DNA of 64,000 bases from Sordaria brevicollis. Lineage: Eukaryota; Ascomycota; Sordariomycetes; Sordariales; Sordariaceae. The position numbers and the translations under genes were made by a program. The DNA lies in the NCBI GenBank assembly GCA_033439795.1, contig JAUTDP010000002.1, positions 1,302,001-1,366,000 of the forward strand, in the 5' to 3' direction. Below the pieces are notes generated by a model. That model saw nothing but the letters and a program-made list of their open reading frames with translations, had not been told where the DNA came from and did not search any database. Below are positions 22,831-34,393 of the stretch, piece after piece (within the stretch, counting starts at the first letter, position 1; each line of letters opens with the position of its first letter).

Positions 22831-24177
22831 TCAAAACGGGACCCCCTCCCTCGGATGCTGTCCCTTCCAATACACCGACCCAGCCGGTAACTCGACCGGC
22901 ATATTCTGCAGCCAGTTATTCTCCATCTCCTTCGGTGACCTACCACCCGGCAACTCTCTCGGTCCGCTAGACGGTATCCATCCTCCCCTTCTGTACTCCC
23001 TATTCTCCACCTCATACACAGGCGGGTACTTCACCTCCCTGCTCGATACATGTACTGCCGCTGGAATCGGGTATTTGGGCGGTAACGCCTCCACCTCTTT
23101 TGCCCCATCCCTGGGGAAAGTATAGTCCCCGCCGGTTTGGTCGATCATGTCTTTTATTGATGGGTTGGGCGAGAACGGGAAGGTTGATGAAGATGATGAC
23201 GAGGACGAGGATGAAGATTTGGATGTTGGCTTAGGGTCGGATTCATTCTTCTCTTTGCGATATCGCCGCCTTAACCAGATAACGAGGACGACTGCTATGC
23301 AGATGAGTGCGAGACAGCCTACTACCCCGCCGATGATGGCGCCGATGGTGTTGGGGTTGTTGATGTTGAACGTGTTGCTGTTGCTGCTGTTTGTGTTGTT
23401 GGTGTTTCCGCTGTTGATGTCGATGTCGTTGTTACTGTTGATGTCGCCGTTGGAACCTGTGGCTGAGGAGGAGGCAGATGCTGTTGGCTCTGAGACGGAA
23501 GAAGTGTTTGGTGGAGAGGTCGTCGAGACAGCTGGTTTGGTTGTTGGTGCGGAAGAAGGTGTTGGGCCTCGTGTCGATGATGTCAAAGCGGCTGTGGATG
23601 ATGACTTGGTAGTCGGAACTGGTAAGGGCGTAACTGCTTGCTTCGTGGTAAAGGCGAGATAATTCTCGGTGCTCGGGCTTTTGGCGCATGCAAAACTGGT
23701 AAAGGGGCCGAGTCCACTTGTTGCGGTTAGAAGACCAGTTATGCAGTAGTCATTGCTGATTTACCGTCATGTTAGCACAAAGAGTTCGTTCCCAGCTTAG
23801 AAATGTGTCACATACCAAGTGATAGTCGGCAATGACGAGTCATCGGTAAAACCGCAACCCTTGGAGCACGCATGACTGTCCACACAACTTCCCGGCAAGC
23901 CGCATTTCTGGACCGGAGCCGAAGTTGGACAGAAACCCCAGATGTCGTTGATAATATCGATTTGCGCAGCGTAACCCGAGCTCGCTGTCTTTGGTTTTGC
24001 AGAGTCACCACCGAGGAAGATTGTTGACATAGGCGGCGGAAGAAAAGGGGTGATGGCTTGTCGTCTCTCTTGCCCTGCTCCTGTGTTGCGTCCTCCTCCT
24101 CGTCCTCCCAAGATCGCAAACCCAACCGACTGTCCTATACCCGATAGGACCAACAGAAAAACGAACAAAGGAAACAT
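22831..24177 (-). CDS. Single-pass membrane protein with Cys-rich ectodomain (sensor-like, copy A)
   Basis: 428 aa: exon 1 24,177-23,816, intron 23,815-23,756 (60 bp, GTATGT...AATCAG), exon 2 23,755-22,831. In order: a signal peptide (residues 1 to about 20), a Cys-rich region (W-G-F-C-P, C-G-L-P-G-S-C-V-D, C-S-K-G-C-G-F and, after the intron, D-Y-C), a long Ser/Thr/Asn-rich stalk, a transmembrane helix at about 258-282 beginning I-G-A-I-I-G-G-V-V-G, a basic stop-transfer R-R-R-Y-R-K-E-K, a polyserine tract, and a cytoplasmic tail with D-M-I-D-Q-T-G-G and M-P-V-E-L-P-A-G. This layout is like fungal cell-wall stress sensors (WSC or Mid2 type), but I recognise no named ectodomain. It is a tandem paralogue of 25,187-26,421, with the intron in the same place. 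Confidence 0.8.
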
Positions 24178-25186
24178 TGTTATTAGGGGGCGTATTATCG
24201 ATGCATTGGAGTTCTCGAGAGAAAATGAAACGAAGAAAAGAGATACCACTGGCCGGTCTGCAAACCAGGCAGACGCCGTGTTTGCGAAGGCAGGAAGGTT
24301 GAGAAGTGGGGGAAAAGAGTGAACAGAAGCAAAAGAGAGAAAGTATGCCACGAAGACTGCAATCTCTGGCAACTTGTCAGAGCCCGTACTGCCAACTGAT
24401 GCCGGAAATGGCCTTGAGAGCCATGGGCCATGCGGCCAGAGGGCCGGGCATCATGGTGCTGTTTCATGAACTCGGACGTTCCATTCCCAGATTAGGTTGT
24501 TTGCTCTGTAGCCGCCATTGCAACAGAACTTTGGAAGCTTCCCCAAGCTCGAGATCGTGGACGCTTGACTCAAGCGCCACCCGCCCTGTTGTCGACGTTT
24601 TAGGGAAAGTGTGAGTGATATCCGCCGACGCTTGAAGGTTGTTGTCGGGTTGGAAGTGAGTTTCTCCACTGGTGGAAGCTTTAGCGATAATTGTTAGTGC
24701 TAGGATGCCCCGGAAGCGTTCCCCAGGCAGTAGCACCTGCAGGGTTACAGGGGATTGGACAAATGGCAATCGCTACCGAAAGGTCGGCACTGCCAAGGGC
24801 GGTTGCAACACCATGGACATTATTTGGTGTTGAATGTTCACCACCACGCATGCCGTCGTTGTTGGACACTCGCAATTCCTGCACCATAACACCATCAGAC
24901 ATTGATAATTACATCCTCCTTATTCTCTGTTACAATGATCGAAATCTGAGATGTGAATCCCAATCCCATATATGCCACTGTTTGATGATCAAAGTTGCTG
25001 TATTTTCATAATGGCCGCTAACGCCTGGTATCATGCTGCAAATGCCTCCCTCCCGTGTTCCATAAGCCACCTCAACTAAAGAAGTCCCCAAAAAATGCTC
25101 AAGAAAGTAACGTATGTATCCAAAAGCCCACTCATTAACTTCCACCGACTCAACGTCTTCCCCGTTATCCATGGTTGTACCGTTCA
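24178..25186. other. Region between the two sensor-like genes, no supported gene
   Basis: Promoter side of copy A and downstream side of copy B. Part of it (around 24,785-24,810, CGGCACTGCCAAGGGCGGTT) matches the upstream region of copy B (27,096-27,115), so it belongs to the duplicated segment. Open frames here are short and show no domain. Confidence 0.5.
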
Positions 25187-26421
25187 TCATATCATCCCCC
25201 CATTCCCAATACCATTTCCATGCCCACTATTCCCCTTCCAATAAACCGACCCAGCCGGTAACTCAACCGGCATACTCCTCACCCACGTATCCGCCATCTC
25301 CCTCGGGCTCCTCACACCCGCCAACTCCTGCGGTGGTTTCCACCCTCCTCTGTACTCATTATGCTCCAACTCCTGCACCGAATACGTCGGTGCCATTCGT
25401 TCTGAGCCGTAAATATCCGGGTACTTGACCTCGTTTGACGTAGATCCAGTAGCACCACCGCTGTCGCCGCCGCTTCCTCCTGTTTGGTCAATCATATCCC
25501 TCTCCGCTTGTGATGACGACGACGAAGCAAGTGCCTTCTCCTTGCGGTTTCTTCGTAGTAGCCAGACGATGGCGACGACGGAGCCGCAGAGGACTGTGAG
25601 GGAGCCTACGACTCCGCCGACGATCGCGCCGATGTTGGAGCCACTGTCTTCTCTACCACCTCCGCTGCCGTTGTTGATGACATTGCCGCTTGATCCCTCC
25701 GATCCGGAAGCGGATGGGACGGCGTTCGCTATGGAAGATGAAGCGGAAGTGGAGGTGGAGGTGGCGGTCTCCGAGGCTATCTTCGAGGTGGATGTCGGTG
25801 CACCAGTTGTGGAAGTGCTGGTGACTTGGGCATCGAAGGGTAGTTCCACGGTAGTGGTGAAGGCCAGGTAACTATCTGTAATTGGGGCTTTGCCACAGGC
25901 AATGTAGCTGAAGGCGCCGAGGTCGCGGTTGGATAAGGTCAAGAGAGCGGTGGAGCAGTAGTCATTGCCGGGGTCTTTGCTGTTTTTGTGTAAGACTGGT
26001 TAGAGCTTTGTCATTTCTTGGAAGGGGGTTTGTTATTCCGGGACTGAACATACCAAGTGAATGTGGTCAGATCTTGGTTAGTAAAGCCACATCCCTTAGA
26101 GCAAGCATGGTTATCGACGCAACTGCCAGCCAGACCACAATCCGAAGCTGCTATGACCGTCGTCGGGCAGAAGCCCCAAAGCTTTGCGCTGAGATCGATC
26201 CGGCAGTCAAAACCAGGATTCGCCGTTCGGGTCCTTGTAGGGTCTCCGCTGAGAAAGACGGTGGAGAGTCTGGTAACAATGACTCCATTTTGGCGCTTTT
26301 GTTGTATTAATGTTGTTGTGGTTGCGTTCCTCGACCGAGCTCCCAAGTGAGCTGTCACGTTAAACGCAAGCGAATGCCCTATGCTCGATAGGAGCAACGT
26401 GAAAAGGAAGAAAGTAACCAT
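25187..26421 (-). CDS. Single-pass membrane protein with Cys-rich ectodomain (sensor-like, copy B)
   Basis: 386 aa: exon 1 26,421-26,054, intron 26,053-25,980 (74 bp, GTATGT...AAACAG), exon 2 25,979-25,187. Same design as copy A: a signal peptide, the Cys-rich block (W-G-F-C-P, C-G-L-A-G-S-C-V-D, C-S-K-G-C-G-F, D-Y-C), a Ser/Thr/Gly-rich stalk, a transmembrane helix at about 239-263, a basic cytoplasmic edge, D-M-I-D-Q-T-G-G, E-V-K-Y-P and M-P-V-E-L-P-A-G-S-V-Y-W-K-G. The stalk differs most between the copies, while the ectodomain and short cytoplasmic motifs are kept, which suggests both are functional. A cell-surface role is inferred from topology only. Confidence 0.8.
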
Positions 26422-27536
26422 TTCTCTTTTGGGGTATTATTGATACATCAAGTAAGACAACGAAAAGAAGGAAAGATTAGCAGTAGAAGGGCAGCCTGCA
26501 AGACCAGGCAGACGCCACAACGGAAGGACACTGGACAATATGACCGTGAAAAGAAAGACAAGTAGCAGAAAGAAGACTGAGAAGGGGAAAAGAAGAGCAG
26601 AAAGATCAAAATCCCGTCAGGCTGGGAGGCAGACGATAGTAAAGCCGGTGGTTGGCCATCACAAGCGTCGATGCCAGGGCGGTTTTCCATGGCCTCATCT
26701 CAACGTTCAGCCCAAAGCTGGCCCTAACGACACGGGGATACTGTCCCGAGAACCAGCGCGATGCCATTGCCATGGCACTATACCACGGTCCGCGATCTCA
26801 ACCCGCTTGGGCGCCTTACCGCCGTGCCTGGTCCGAACAGAACAAAATCGAAGACGGCCCTGGTTCAGATATCAGCCACCAAGCTCGGCCTGGGCAAGCG
26901 TGTTCGATATCCGCCGACACTTGGACACTTGTCGCGCTTCTCCACCGCTGTCCGTCGCTTGCTGACCCAGCGATTGGGGCGTCTCCATCATTCCCGCGTG
27001 GTTTATTTCTGGCGATCCTAAGGCTTCAGGATTCAGCACCTGCATTTGAGGCCCCTTGATGGTGTTTTGCCGAATCATGGCTGCTACCGTTGGGACGGCA
27101 CCGCCAAGGGCGGTTAACGACTGGATGTCACCGGCTACCGCGGCTGATGGTCCGCTGAAGAGCACTGTTGGCGAATGGCGACACAGAGCGAGGCAACCAA
27201 CGACGGCGAGCTTTCCTGTTTTTGGTAGCGGGGCCGGTAACCCTGATTAGGGGATCAGGGCTTCAGGGGTGCCTGACGTGCCTGACTGCTGTTGGCGATG
27301 GCGCGCTTCGATGTCGTGGCGCAATTCCGCAACCGCAATGCAATCTTTCCCAGACGTCGAAGTGTTGATTGTTTCGTGTTTTCTGCGATTTCTGGTGGTG
27401 ACTTCATTTTTCGAGTAGTGAATTCTTGCTTGATATCTTTGTTCGAGAAGGAGCGTAGTTGTGCTCTGATCGCTCCTTCCTCCACACTCATTCATTCCTT
27501 CCCGCTGTTACGCACGCCCGCTAGGCTGCAGCCACC
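26422..27536. other. Intergenic stretch, no supported gene
   Basis: Shared upstream region of copy B (minus) and the mannosyltransferase (plus). It contains the second copy of a duplicated block at 27,096-27,115. No convincing coding signal. Confidence 0.5.
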
Positions 27537-29006
27537 ATGCGTCGGGAGGTGTTCTTTGCCTTGCAGGCCGCATTCTTGCTGCTTGTCGTCCTCAGTCTTT
27601 ATCTTGGCCATGATCAACTTTCTCAGATTGCGCCGTCTTTCCTGAAGCCGGGACATGCTATCCATGTCAACGCGACATCATCTTCGGTGCCCGCTACAGC
27701 ACACAGCACCCAACATGTCGAAACCATCTCTTCTACCGCAGCCGCCATTGCGACGACCACTTCCGCCAAAGTGACTGGCACCAAGCCCGCCGACAATGGT
27801 GAGTCCCTGCGAATCCGTGCGATATCCTTCGAGGCCAAGTTGATCTAACATCCATCGGTTCTAGCTGTCCCAATACCGACTGTCCTATCGACCGAAAATC
27901 GCACGGCCTATGTCGCCGCGATCATGAACCCCGACGAGAAGAAGCGCCCACGACTCGAATGCCCCGCCTTCAATACCAAGAGATACGAGTACCTTGCGGT
28001 CCAAGACGATGAGGGCGATTCTGATCCATCGGGCATACAATACTTCTTTGCCCTCGACCTCCGCGAGTGTCTTTATCTGCTGCCCCGCCTCATCGGCAGT
28101 ATCGTCGAAGCCATCCGTTTCCTTGGCCCTCAAGCCTGCGCACTTTCCATCATCGAGGGTAACTCCCATGACGGCACAGCCGAGGTTCTGGAAGCATTGC
28201 GCCCGGAGCTCGATGCGCTCACCACAACGTATTACTTCAAATCAAGCGACATCAACCCTAAACAAGGAGACCGCATTTCGAAGCTCGCCGAACTGCGCAA
28301 CCTTGCCCTTCAGCCTATGCTCGACCCCAAGAACGAGAAGCTTTACCCAGCCGAGGCGAACACGACTGTTATCTTCATCAATGATGTTGCCGCTTGCGCC
28401 GACGATCTTCTTGAGCTGGTACACCAGCGCCGTTTTCTCGGTGCCGACATGACGTGCGCCATGGATTGGACCTATGTCGGCCGAGACCCGACCTTCTATG
28501 ACGTGTGGATTGCTCGGACGCTGGCGGGAGGTGACTCGTTCTTCGAGATTCCGCCTGATGGCAACTGGAACTCTGCCTGGAACCTCTTTTGGAACGAGCC
28601 CACTGCGCGTGAGCGCTTCTTTGCTCACCAGCCCTTCCAGGTCTTCTCATGCTGGAACGGAGCCACGGCTTTCACAGCGAAGCCCTTCTTGGAAAAGAAG
28701 GTCACTTTCCGGGCTCCCAGAAAGGGCGAGTGTATGCAAGGCGAGCCCCAGCTTCTTTGCAAGGACTTTTGGTGGCATGGCTATGGCAAGATTGCCGTGG
28801 TTCCGACAGTCAACCTCGAGTACTCGGATGAAAAGGGGAAACAAATCAAGGAAGCGAAGGGGTTCACGAGTAACTTGGTTGGAGCGGAGGGTCACAAAGA
28901 CGATACCATCCAGTGGCAGGCAAGCCCGCCCGAAAAGGTCAAGTGCATGCCGGACTACGGCCATCAGTTCTTTGAGGAGTGGAACAAGACGCAACCCGGT
29001 GTATGA
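27537..29006 (+). CDS. CAP59/CMT1-type glycosyltransferase (alpha-1,3-mannosyltransferase family)
   Basis: 467 aa: exon 1 27,537-27,798, intron 27,799-27,864 (66 bp, GTGAGT, CTAAC branch site, TTCTAG), exon 2 27,865-29,006. The ATG sits in GCCACCATG. An N-terminal hydrophobic anchor (residues about 6-24, A-F-L-L-L-V-V-L-S-L-Y-L) and a Ser/Thr stem make it a type II Golgi-type membrane protein. The lumenal domain has Y-F-F-A-L-D-L-R-E-C, I-I-E-G-N-S-H-D-G-T, I-F-I-N-D-V-A-A-C, C-A-M-D-W and G-E-C-M-Q-G-E-P-Q-L-L-C-K-D-F, which are hallmarks of the Cryptococcus CMT1/CAP59 family. Those enzymes transfer mannose to cell-wall or capsule glycans. The acceptor in this fungus is not known. Confidence 0.88.
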
Positions 29007-29650
29007 GCCAGAGTGTGAAGTCACGGCAGTCGGCACCATTATGCCGTTCGGATTCGAGTCTGACTCCGCACAGTCGGCACAGGATTATAGAGTCGAACTG
29101 CCAGGTTCGTTTGAGCCCGCAATCTGACTTCAACACTGCCGGTGTGACCGCAGGATCCGAGACGCAAGGGTAAAGTAACCATTTTCCTGAGAAGGTTGGC
29201 TCTGAACGGTCAACAACTTGCACAGGCACTGGAATGCCCAGCAATCCACATTTTCACCATATAGCACGGTGAAGAATGTCCGAGAAGCGGCTCACACCGA
29301 TGGGTACGGGAACTGGAATGCGTCCCCCCTGGATTAACGGCGCAACGATGTCTCAAAGCTCAATCCAACCTCTACCCAGGTATGGGCTCATTAGACAACG
29401 ATCGGCATCACGGTGAGATGATGTCTTTACACGTCGGGTTGGAACGTTAGCCTCGTCATAACTGTTGTTGCTCAAGGACTTCATCGGCGATTGCACAGCG
29501 GAAGAAGGGTATAAGAGCTGATCGATAGACTCCCATCAATAGTCTGGTCTTGCTCTGAGGTTCGTGGGTCCCGGTTAAACTGGTTGATCCGTACCAGTTT
29601 TATCCTTCTTCAAACTATTTCTTCGGTCTTTTGTGTACATCGCTGGCACC
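29007..29650. other. Intergenic stretch, promoter side of the secreted-protein gene
   Basis: No supported gene. It lies between two plus-strand genes. Confidence 0.4.
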
Positions 29651-30535
29651 ATGAAGTACGGCGCAACACTCGCCCTCGCGGGTGCTCTTGCGTCCGTCCA
29701 GGCCCAGAGACTGGACACCGGCTTCCTTACCGGACCTGAGCTGGCGGCTCTATCGGCCGGCAACTTTGCCTGGGGCGGTATCGAATTCGGTGACACCAGC
29801 ATCATGTCACTCGAGTACATCCTTGCCGAGCTTGACGCCATCACCGGCGACTATCCCTACAACTACTACTACCCTTACGCCTATTACCCTCCCCCTCTCA
29901 CCATCCCGCGTCCTTACCCCGGCTTCTCCGGCCTGGTCAACAACGTCAACCTGCTTCTTCCCAAGTTGACCTTCCAGTACAGCGGGCTCACCGGCCAGGC
30001 CAACTGCTCTGCCCCCGGCGGACGCGTCGAGTTCCTCAACGACGGCACCACTCCGGAAGTCGAAACCGACACCAGAACCCAAGTCACCTTCATCTTCCCG
30101 CTCGACGTCATCGGCAAGAACTGCCAGTTTGTCTTCTTCCTCGGCAACACCAGCACCGTCACCGGCTCCGGCCGCTTCACCATGTACCAGAACGAGAACC
30201 CCACCACCGCGTGCCCGACCACCGACCCGCCTGCCATCCCTGCACCCGGCACCCAGACTCAGCGTGCCACCTACCAGGCCCGCATCGCCGATCTCGCCAC
30301 GCTGGTTTCCCCTACCACTGGCGACGTCTACTTGGTCGGTGCCAACACTGCCTGCCCGGCTCCTGGAACTGTCTTGACGCTGGAGCTCCGCGGATGGGAT
30401 GATCCCGAGGATATCGCCAGCACGATTGCGTGGAACGGCATCTTCTCTGGTCCGGCTATCAAGTACACTTTCCCGCCTCCTCCTTCCCCTGTCACTCCTC
30501 CTCCTGATGACAACACGAATCCTCCTCCTCCCTAA
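29651..30535 (+). CDS. Secreted protein of unknown function
   Basis: 294 aa, single exon, ATG at 29,651 in a CACCATGAAG context. A clear signal peptide (M-K-Y-G then a hydrophobic core, cleavage after about A-Q-A at residue 18) starts the protein. A Tyr/Pro-rich patch (residues about 75-95: Y-N-Y-Y-Y-P-Y-A-Y-Y-P-P-P) follows. A beta-rich middle has two or three likely disulphides (C in Q-A-N-C-S, N-C-Q-F, T-A-C-P, C-P-A-P-G-T). A proline-rich tail ends P-P-P-P. Codon third positions are strongly C-biased, typical of a well expressed fungal gene. No family is recognised; a cell-wall or extracellular location is inferred. Confidence 0.78.
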   Translation: MKYGATLALAGALASVQAQRLDTGFLTGPELAALSAGNFAWGGIEFGDTSIMSLEYILAELDAITGDYPYNYYYPYAYYPPPLTIPRPYPGFSGLVNNVNLLLPKLTFQYSGLTGQANCSAPGGRVEFLNDGTTPEVETDTRTQVTFIFPLDVIGKNCQFVFFLGNTSTVTGSGRFTMYQNENPTTACPTTDPPAIPAPGTQTQRATYQARIADLATLVSPTTGDVYLVGANTACPAPGTVLTLELRGWDDPEDIASTIAWNGIFSGPAIKYTFPPPPSPVTPPPDDNTNPPPP

Positions 30536-30976
30536 AGGATCGAGTTTGTCTTCTTCCTTTGCACTCCGCTCGAGTGTCAGTTGTGGGCATGGTCTGGCAG
30601 ACTTATTGTTGAAGATGTTTGAAGTGGTGTTGTTCATGTAGCTGCTCTTGGATGTTGGTATCGGACGAAAGTTGTTTAGGTGTTAGTAGCAGGTTCGGAT
30701 AGTAATGCAAAATAGGCAACAATTATAACATGGTCTTCTCCTAGCTTATTCACTTTTCTCTCCAACATAATCGCGCTCGACGTGAAAAGACGAGTGTCAA
30801 CCTTATTCGCTAGACATATCCCCTACAGAAGATCTATGATGACTTTTGCTCGGCTCGCTGCCTAACAGCCACCAGCATCTATATGAATACTTCGCTTAAA
30901 TCTTGAGTCTAATCGCTTGTTCCCATCAAATCCAAGAATATTCCTGACTGACGATGTCCATCTCACCACCACCTTT

Positions 30977-33262
30977 CTACAAGAACACCATCAGACCCCG
31001 CTCAAAGGCCTCTCGCAAAGCGACTTCAAAGTTCCCCCCGGTGTGAAAAAGGAAAGAGTCAATGATATTTATCACATCAAAAGAACCAGGGGTACGCTGT
31101 CCGCTACCTCCAAAGCCACCTGCTCCGTTTGCGTGCGGACCATTTCCATTCGTGTCGTATCCATTCGTGCCATTTGTGTGCAAGCCATGTCCATTCGTGC
31201 CATTTGTGTGCAAGCCATTTCCATTCCAGCCATATCTATTCGATGTTGTGTACGGGCCATTTTCATTTCCAAAGGTGCCGTATCCATTCGGACCATTTCC
31301 ATTTGCTTGCGAGCCCACCAAACTTGTCCTGCGTCTCGCCTCCTCGACCTCCTCGGCTTCCCTGGCCTCCCTCAACACCGCTTCTCTGTCCTGAATATAA
31401 ATCTCCAGGCTCACGCCCGCCATCGCCATCGCCAGCGCCAACGGCGGGTTGGTCACAATGTTCACCCGCAGGCATATAGCCATGTACCACTGATCTCGCC
31501 TACCCAGCAGGGACTGTTGCCCTTGCGCTCGCTTGTGCGGCAGTATCAGGTTGAACAGCAACGAGCAGACAAAGTAGTAAGTGGGATCCCCTCCTTCTCC
31601 TGTCTCCGAGCGATGAACCGCGAGGTCGAAAGACGTCTGATATTCCGAGTTGACCGTGTGAAGGCGCGCGCCGCGCGAGACGAGCTCGACGCATTTCAGG
31701 ACGGCGGCCCACTGGTGCAACTCTCTTTGGGAATGTATGGCGGGTCCTGGGCCTTGACCATACCCGGGGGGTTGGCGCTGGCGCCGCGGGACGAGCATCC
31801 AACGGGGATCCTCACCCTGCCTCATGCAGCGGGATAAAGGGTCGTAGTCGGGGTGTATCCTCAAACGCATGGCGCTGTCGGCGGAGGGCCTGGACTTGAC
31901 GGCTTCGTGTAGGGGCGTCGTCCATGAAGTTTGAGAACCGCAGCGGATATTGTACACGCGAACGTGACGGGGGCCTGTGCGCCGCAGGTGACGGAAGATG
32001 AGTGGAATGATGGAACATGGATTGCTTCCCTCATTCGCTGCAATACAAAGCGGGTGCAAAGTTTCTTGTTCAATACTGTCAAGGGTGGTGGTGGCTGGTG
32101 TAGGTTGCACGTCGTTGCGAGGAGGATATGTGATACCGAGCGGTGGTGATGGTGTTATCCGTCTTCTGGTCTCCAGCAAGTCGGCTCTCTGCTGTTCCCA
32201 GGTTTTTCTGGATACTGGTCCTTCCGGAGCAGGAGTGCCGGAAAGAAAGAAAACCTCGTACGGGTACGCGAGTACTTGTGCGGGGGTACACTGTTTGTCG
32301 GTGTGCGGGAACCACAAGCGGAAGTGATTTGGGGCTCCCCTGAGAAGGAGGATCCTGGCCGATGAGTAGCAGCCAAAAGAAAGGGCGAGCGTGTAGGGCG
32401 TGTGGAAGTATCTGTCACGGGCGTGCAGGTCCGCACCCGCTGAGAGAAGAAGGTCGATCACGGGATGCCGGAAATAACTCTCTTGATCATTTGTGTCCTT
32501 CATTTCCACGTCAGAGTCAGGCGTCAGAGACGGACTAAAAGAAGAAAAAGAAGAGTAGCGGAGCGCAGCATAATGGAGTGGGGTTCGACCTTTGCGATCA
32601 CGGGCGTTGATCAATGCTTGGACCTCCGCTTTCCGCGGGAACTCCGAATCGGCAGCCAGGAGGTAGGAAAGGATGTCAACTCGCCCCTTCAAGGCGGCCG
32701 TGTGGAGGATGGTGATGTCCCCCTCGTCCCTCTGGTACATATAAGGCGGGTCGATCGAAACGGTGAGGGAGGCACCGGCTTCCAGAAGCTCCTCAACGAT
32801 TCGCAGCGAAGATGCAGCATTGGGTGGTGATAGCTCCACTGCCGGCGAGCTCTCATAATCTTCGGGATACCCACCTTGGCAGATGGCCAAGTGCAAAGCA
32901 GTCCAATGCGATGGGTTCTGCCACCTTTGAGGATCGACAAGTGCTCGAGGGTCGACGGGGTCGTAGAGGCATTGGCACAGGTTGCGGGTAGGGGCGTCGA
33001 TGATATTGGTGACTTGAGGAACGGAGAGTAAATATGAGACGATGTTTGGGTGGGAGAACATGGCAGCTACGGCCAGAGGGTCACAGCGGACCTCATCGTC
33101 GTATGAAAAAGGGTTGTTTGGCGGAAAGCATGACGAGATGGAGGCTGTGGTGGGCGAGACTAGATGATGGGATGGGTTGATGAGCCGCTTGACGGTTTCA
33201 AGGTCTCCGGTACGGAGTGCGTCGGCGAAGATCTGGTCTATGGACTGTGCGTTTTCATCCAT
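30977..33262 (-). CDS. Ankyrin-repeat protein
   Basis: 761 aa, single exon, ATG at 33,260-33,262. Ankyrin-type helices are visible at A-L-R-T-G-D-L-E-T-V-K-R-L-I (residues about 15-28), D-P-L-A-V-A-A-M-F-S-H-P-N-I-V-S-Y-L-L, T-A-L-H-L-A-I-C-Q-G-G, T-I-L-H-T-A-A-L-K-G-R-V-D-I-L, and G-R-T-P-L-H-Y-A-A-L, with further weaker repeats and T-P-L-H-E-A-V near residue 450. Near the C-terminus (residues about 660-725) is a degenerate repeat rich in Asn, Gly, His and Thr built from N-G, T-N-G and H-T-N-G units. The ankyrin stack suggests protein binding; no enzymatic domain is seen. Confidence 0.85.
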   Translation of the reverse strand: MDENAQSIDQIFADALRTGDLETVKRLINPSHHLVSPTTASISSCFPPNNPFSYDDEVRCDPLAVAAMFSHPNIVSYLLSVPQVTNIIDAPTRNLCQCLYDPVDPRALVDPQRWQNPSHWTALHLAICQGGYPEDYESSPAVELSPPNAASSLRIVEELLEAGASLTVSIDPPYMYQRDEGDITILHTAALKGRVDILSYLLAADSEFPRKAEVQALINARDRKGRTPLHYAALRYSSFSSFSPSLTPDSDVEMKDTNDQESYFRHPVIDLLLSAGADLHARDRYFHTPYTLALSFGCYSSARILLLRGAPNHFRLWFPHTDKQCTPAQVLAYPYEVFFLSGTPAPEGPVSRKTWEQQRADLLETRRRITPSPPLGITYPPRNDVQPTPATTTLDSIEQETLHPLCIAANEGSNPCSIIPLIFRHLRRTGPRHVRVYNIRCGSQTSWTTPLHEAVKSRPSADSAMRLRIHPDYDPLSRCMRQGEDPRWMLVPRRQRQPPGYGQGPGPAIHSQRELHQWAAVLKCVELVSRGARLHTVNSEYQTSFDLAVHRSETGEGGDPTYYFVCSLLFNLILPHKRAQGQQSLLGRRDQWYMAICLRVNIVTNPPLALAMAMAGVSLEIYIQDREAVLREAREAEEVEEARRRTSLVGSQANGNGPNGYGTFGNENGPYTTSNRYGWNGNGLHTNGTNGHGLHTNGTNGYDTNGNGPHANGAGGFGGSGQRTPGSFDVINIIDSFLFHTGGNFEVALREAFERGLMVFL

Positions 33263-34141
33263 GTTGGGTTGACTGAGGATGGGGTCAAGATATGTTTCGG
33301 GCTAGTGAATAACAAAGAGACAATTGTGAAGAGGGACGAGGCTAGGAAGGAAGGGTTTCCGTTAATATACTCTGAAAATAGATGGGGGGGGCTGATAAAA
33401 ATTGACAAACATTTGGGGTAGCGAAGGAGAAGAAAATCCAGCCCCTCGAACAAGACGACTTGGGTGGGTGTATGTATACCCCAATCGCGGGTTTCTTCCT
33501 GCCCTGCATCTCCAGATCCAATCTCGTTGCACCTGCTTTACTTTCTGCTCTCAAAGTATGCGCTTTCTGCCTCTTTAGGCAGCCCCTCTCCTTGAAGATC
33601 ATGTTCGGGAAAGTGCACCCATGGGCCGGAAAATGTCGTTCCTATATGGAAAGCGAACATGAAGATATGGGCTGGGGTTTCTGAGAGAAAATACATGTTC
33701 TTTGATCAGGAATCATACGAAGCATGGTGCAGTTCATCCCAAACATGCCGCAAGACATTGAACAAACACTGGGACTACTCAGCTTCAGATGCCTCAATAC
33801 ACTGGTTTGTAGACGGTTCTAACTCATGAGAACTGCGGACCAACACAAACATGATAAGACTGTGACACATGAGGACTGTCAGCGTCTTTTGTATTCTGTG
33901 AACGTTGCTTCTTGGGGCGGAATCGGGCTAATACCTCTATGACCTGTCCCTAAGGCAGTTTACCCATTCGACCCTAATTCCTTCTGATCCTGTTTCCACA
34001 ATGTTGTCCCTTTCTCTTACTTGTAACCCCGTCATTCATTGTCTGCTTTTCCTCTCTCACATCGACTTCCACCATACTCCCTTCTACCAGTCCGCTACCC
34101 CCGCTGTCCTCAAGAGCCTCGGGAATCACTAATCCATCGAT
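33263..34141. other. Intergenic stretch, no supported gene
   Basis: Upstream of the ankyrin gene and downstream of the small Ser-rich gene. Nothing recognisable. Confidence 0.45.
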
Positions 34142-34393
34142 CTAAGAAAACCATCCGGAATGGGAATAAGGGTTGGTAACTCCCGAAGTGTCCGTGGGCG
34201 TGTTGTAAGAAGTCGAGCTACTGCTCGACGTGTTCGTTCCGGAACTTCCTGACCCTGTGGACGACGTGCTAGAGGATGACGTGGTAGTGCTGCTGGAAGT
34301 TGTCGAGCTACTGGAACCGGTATAACTGTAGGAGCTGGTGGAAGAGGTCGAGGATCCTCCAAAGAGACTAGTGTTTGTGTTCGCGGAAGACAT
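34142..34393 (-). CDS. Small Ser/Thr-rich protein
   Basis: 83 aa with the ATG at 34,391-34,393 (M-S-S-A-N-T-N-T-S-L-F-G-G). More than half of the residues are Ser or Thr, with a Tyr-containing end (N-P-Y-S-H-S-G-W-F-S). There is no signal peptide or known domain. The low complexity makes a chance frame possible, but the start, the non-repetitive ends and the absence of stops over the GC-balanced region support a real small gene. Confidence 0.4.
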   Translation of the reverse strand: MSSANTNTSLFGGSSTSSTSSYSYTGSSSSTTSSSTTTSSSSTSSTGSGSSGTNTSSSSSTSYNTPTDTSGVTNPYSHSGWFS

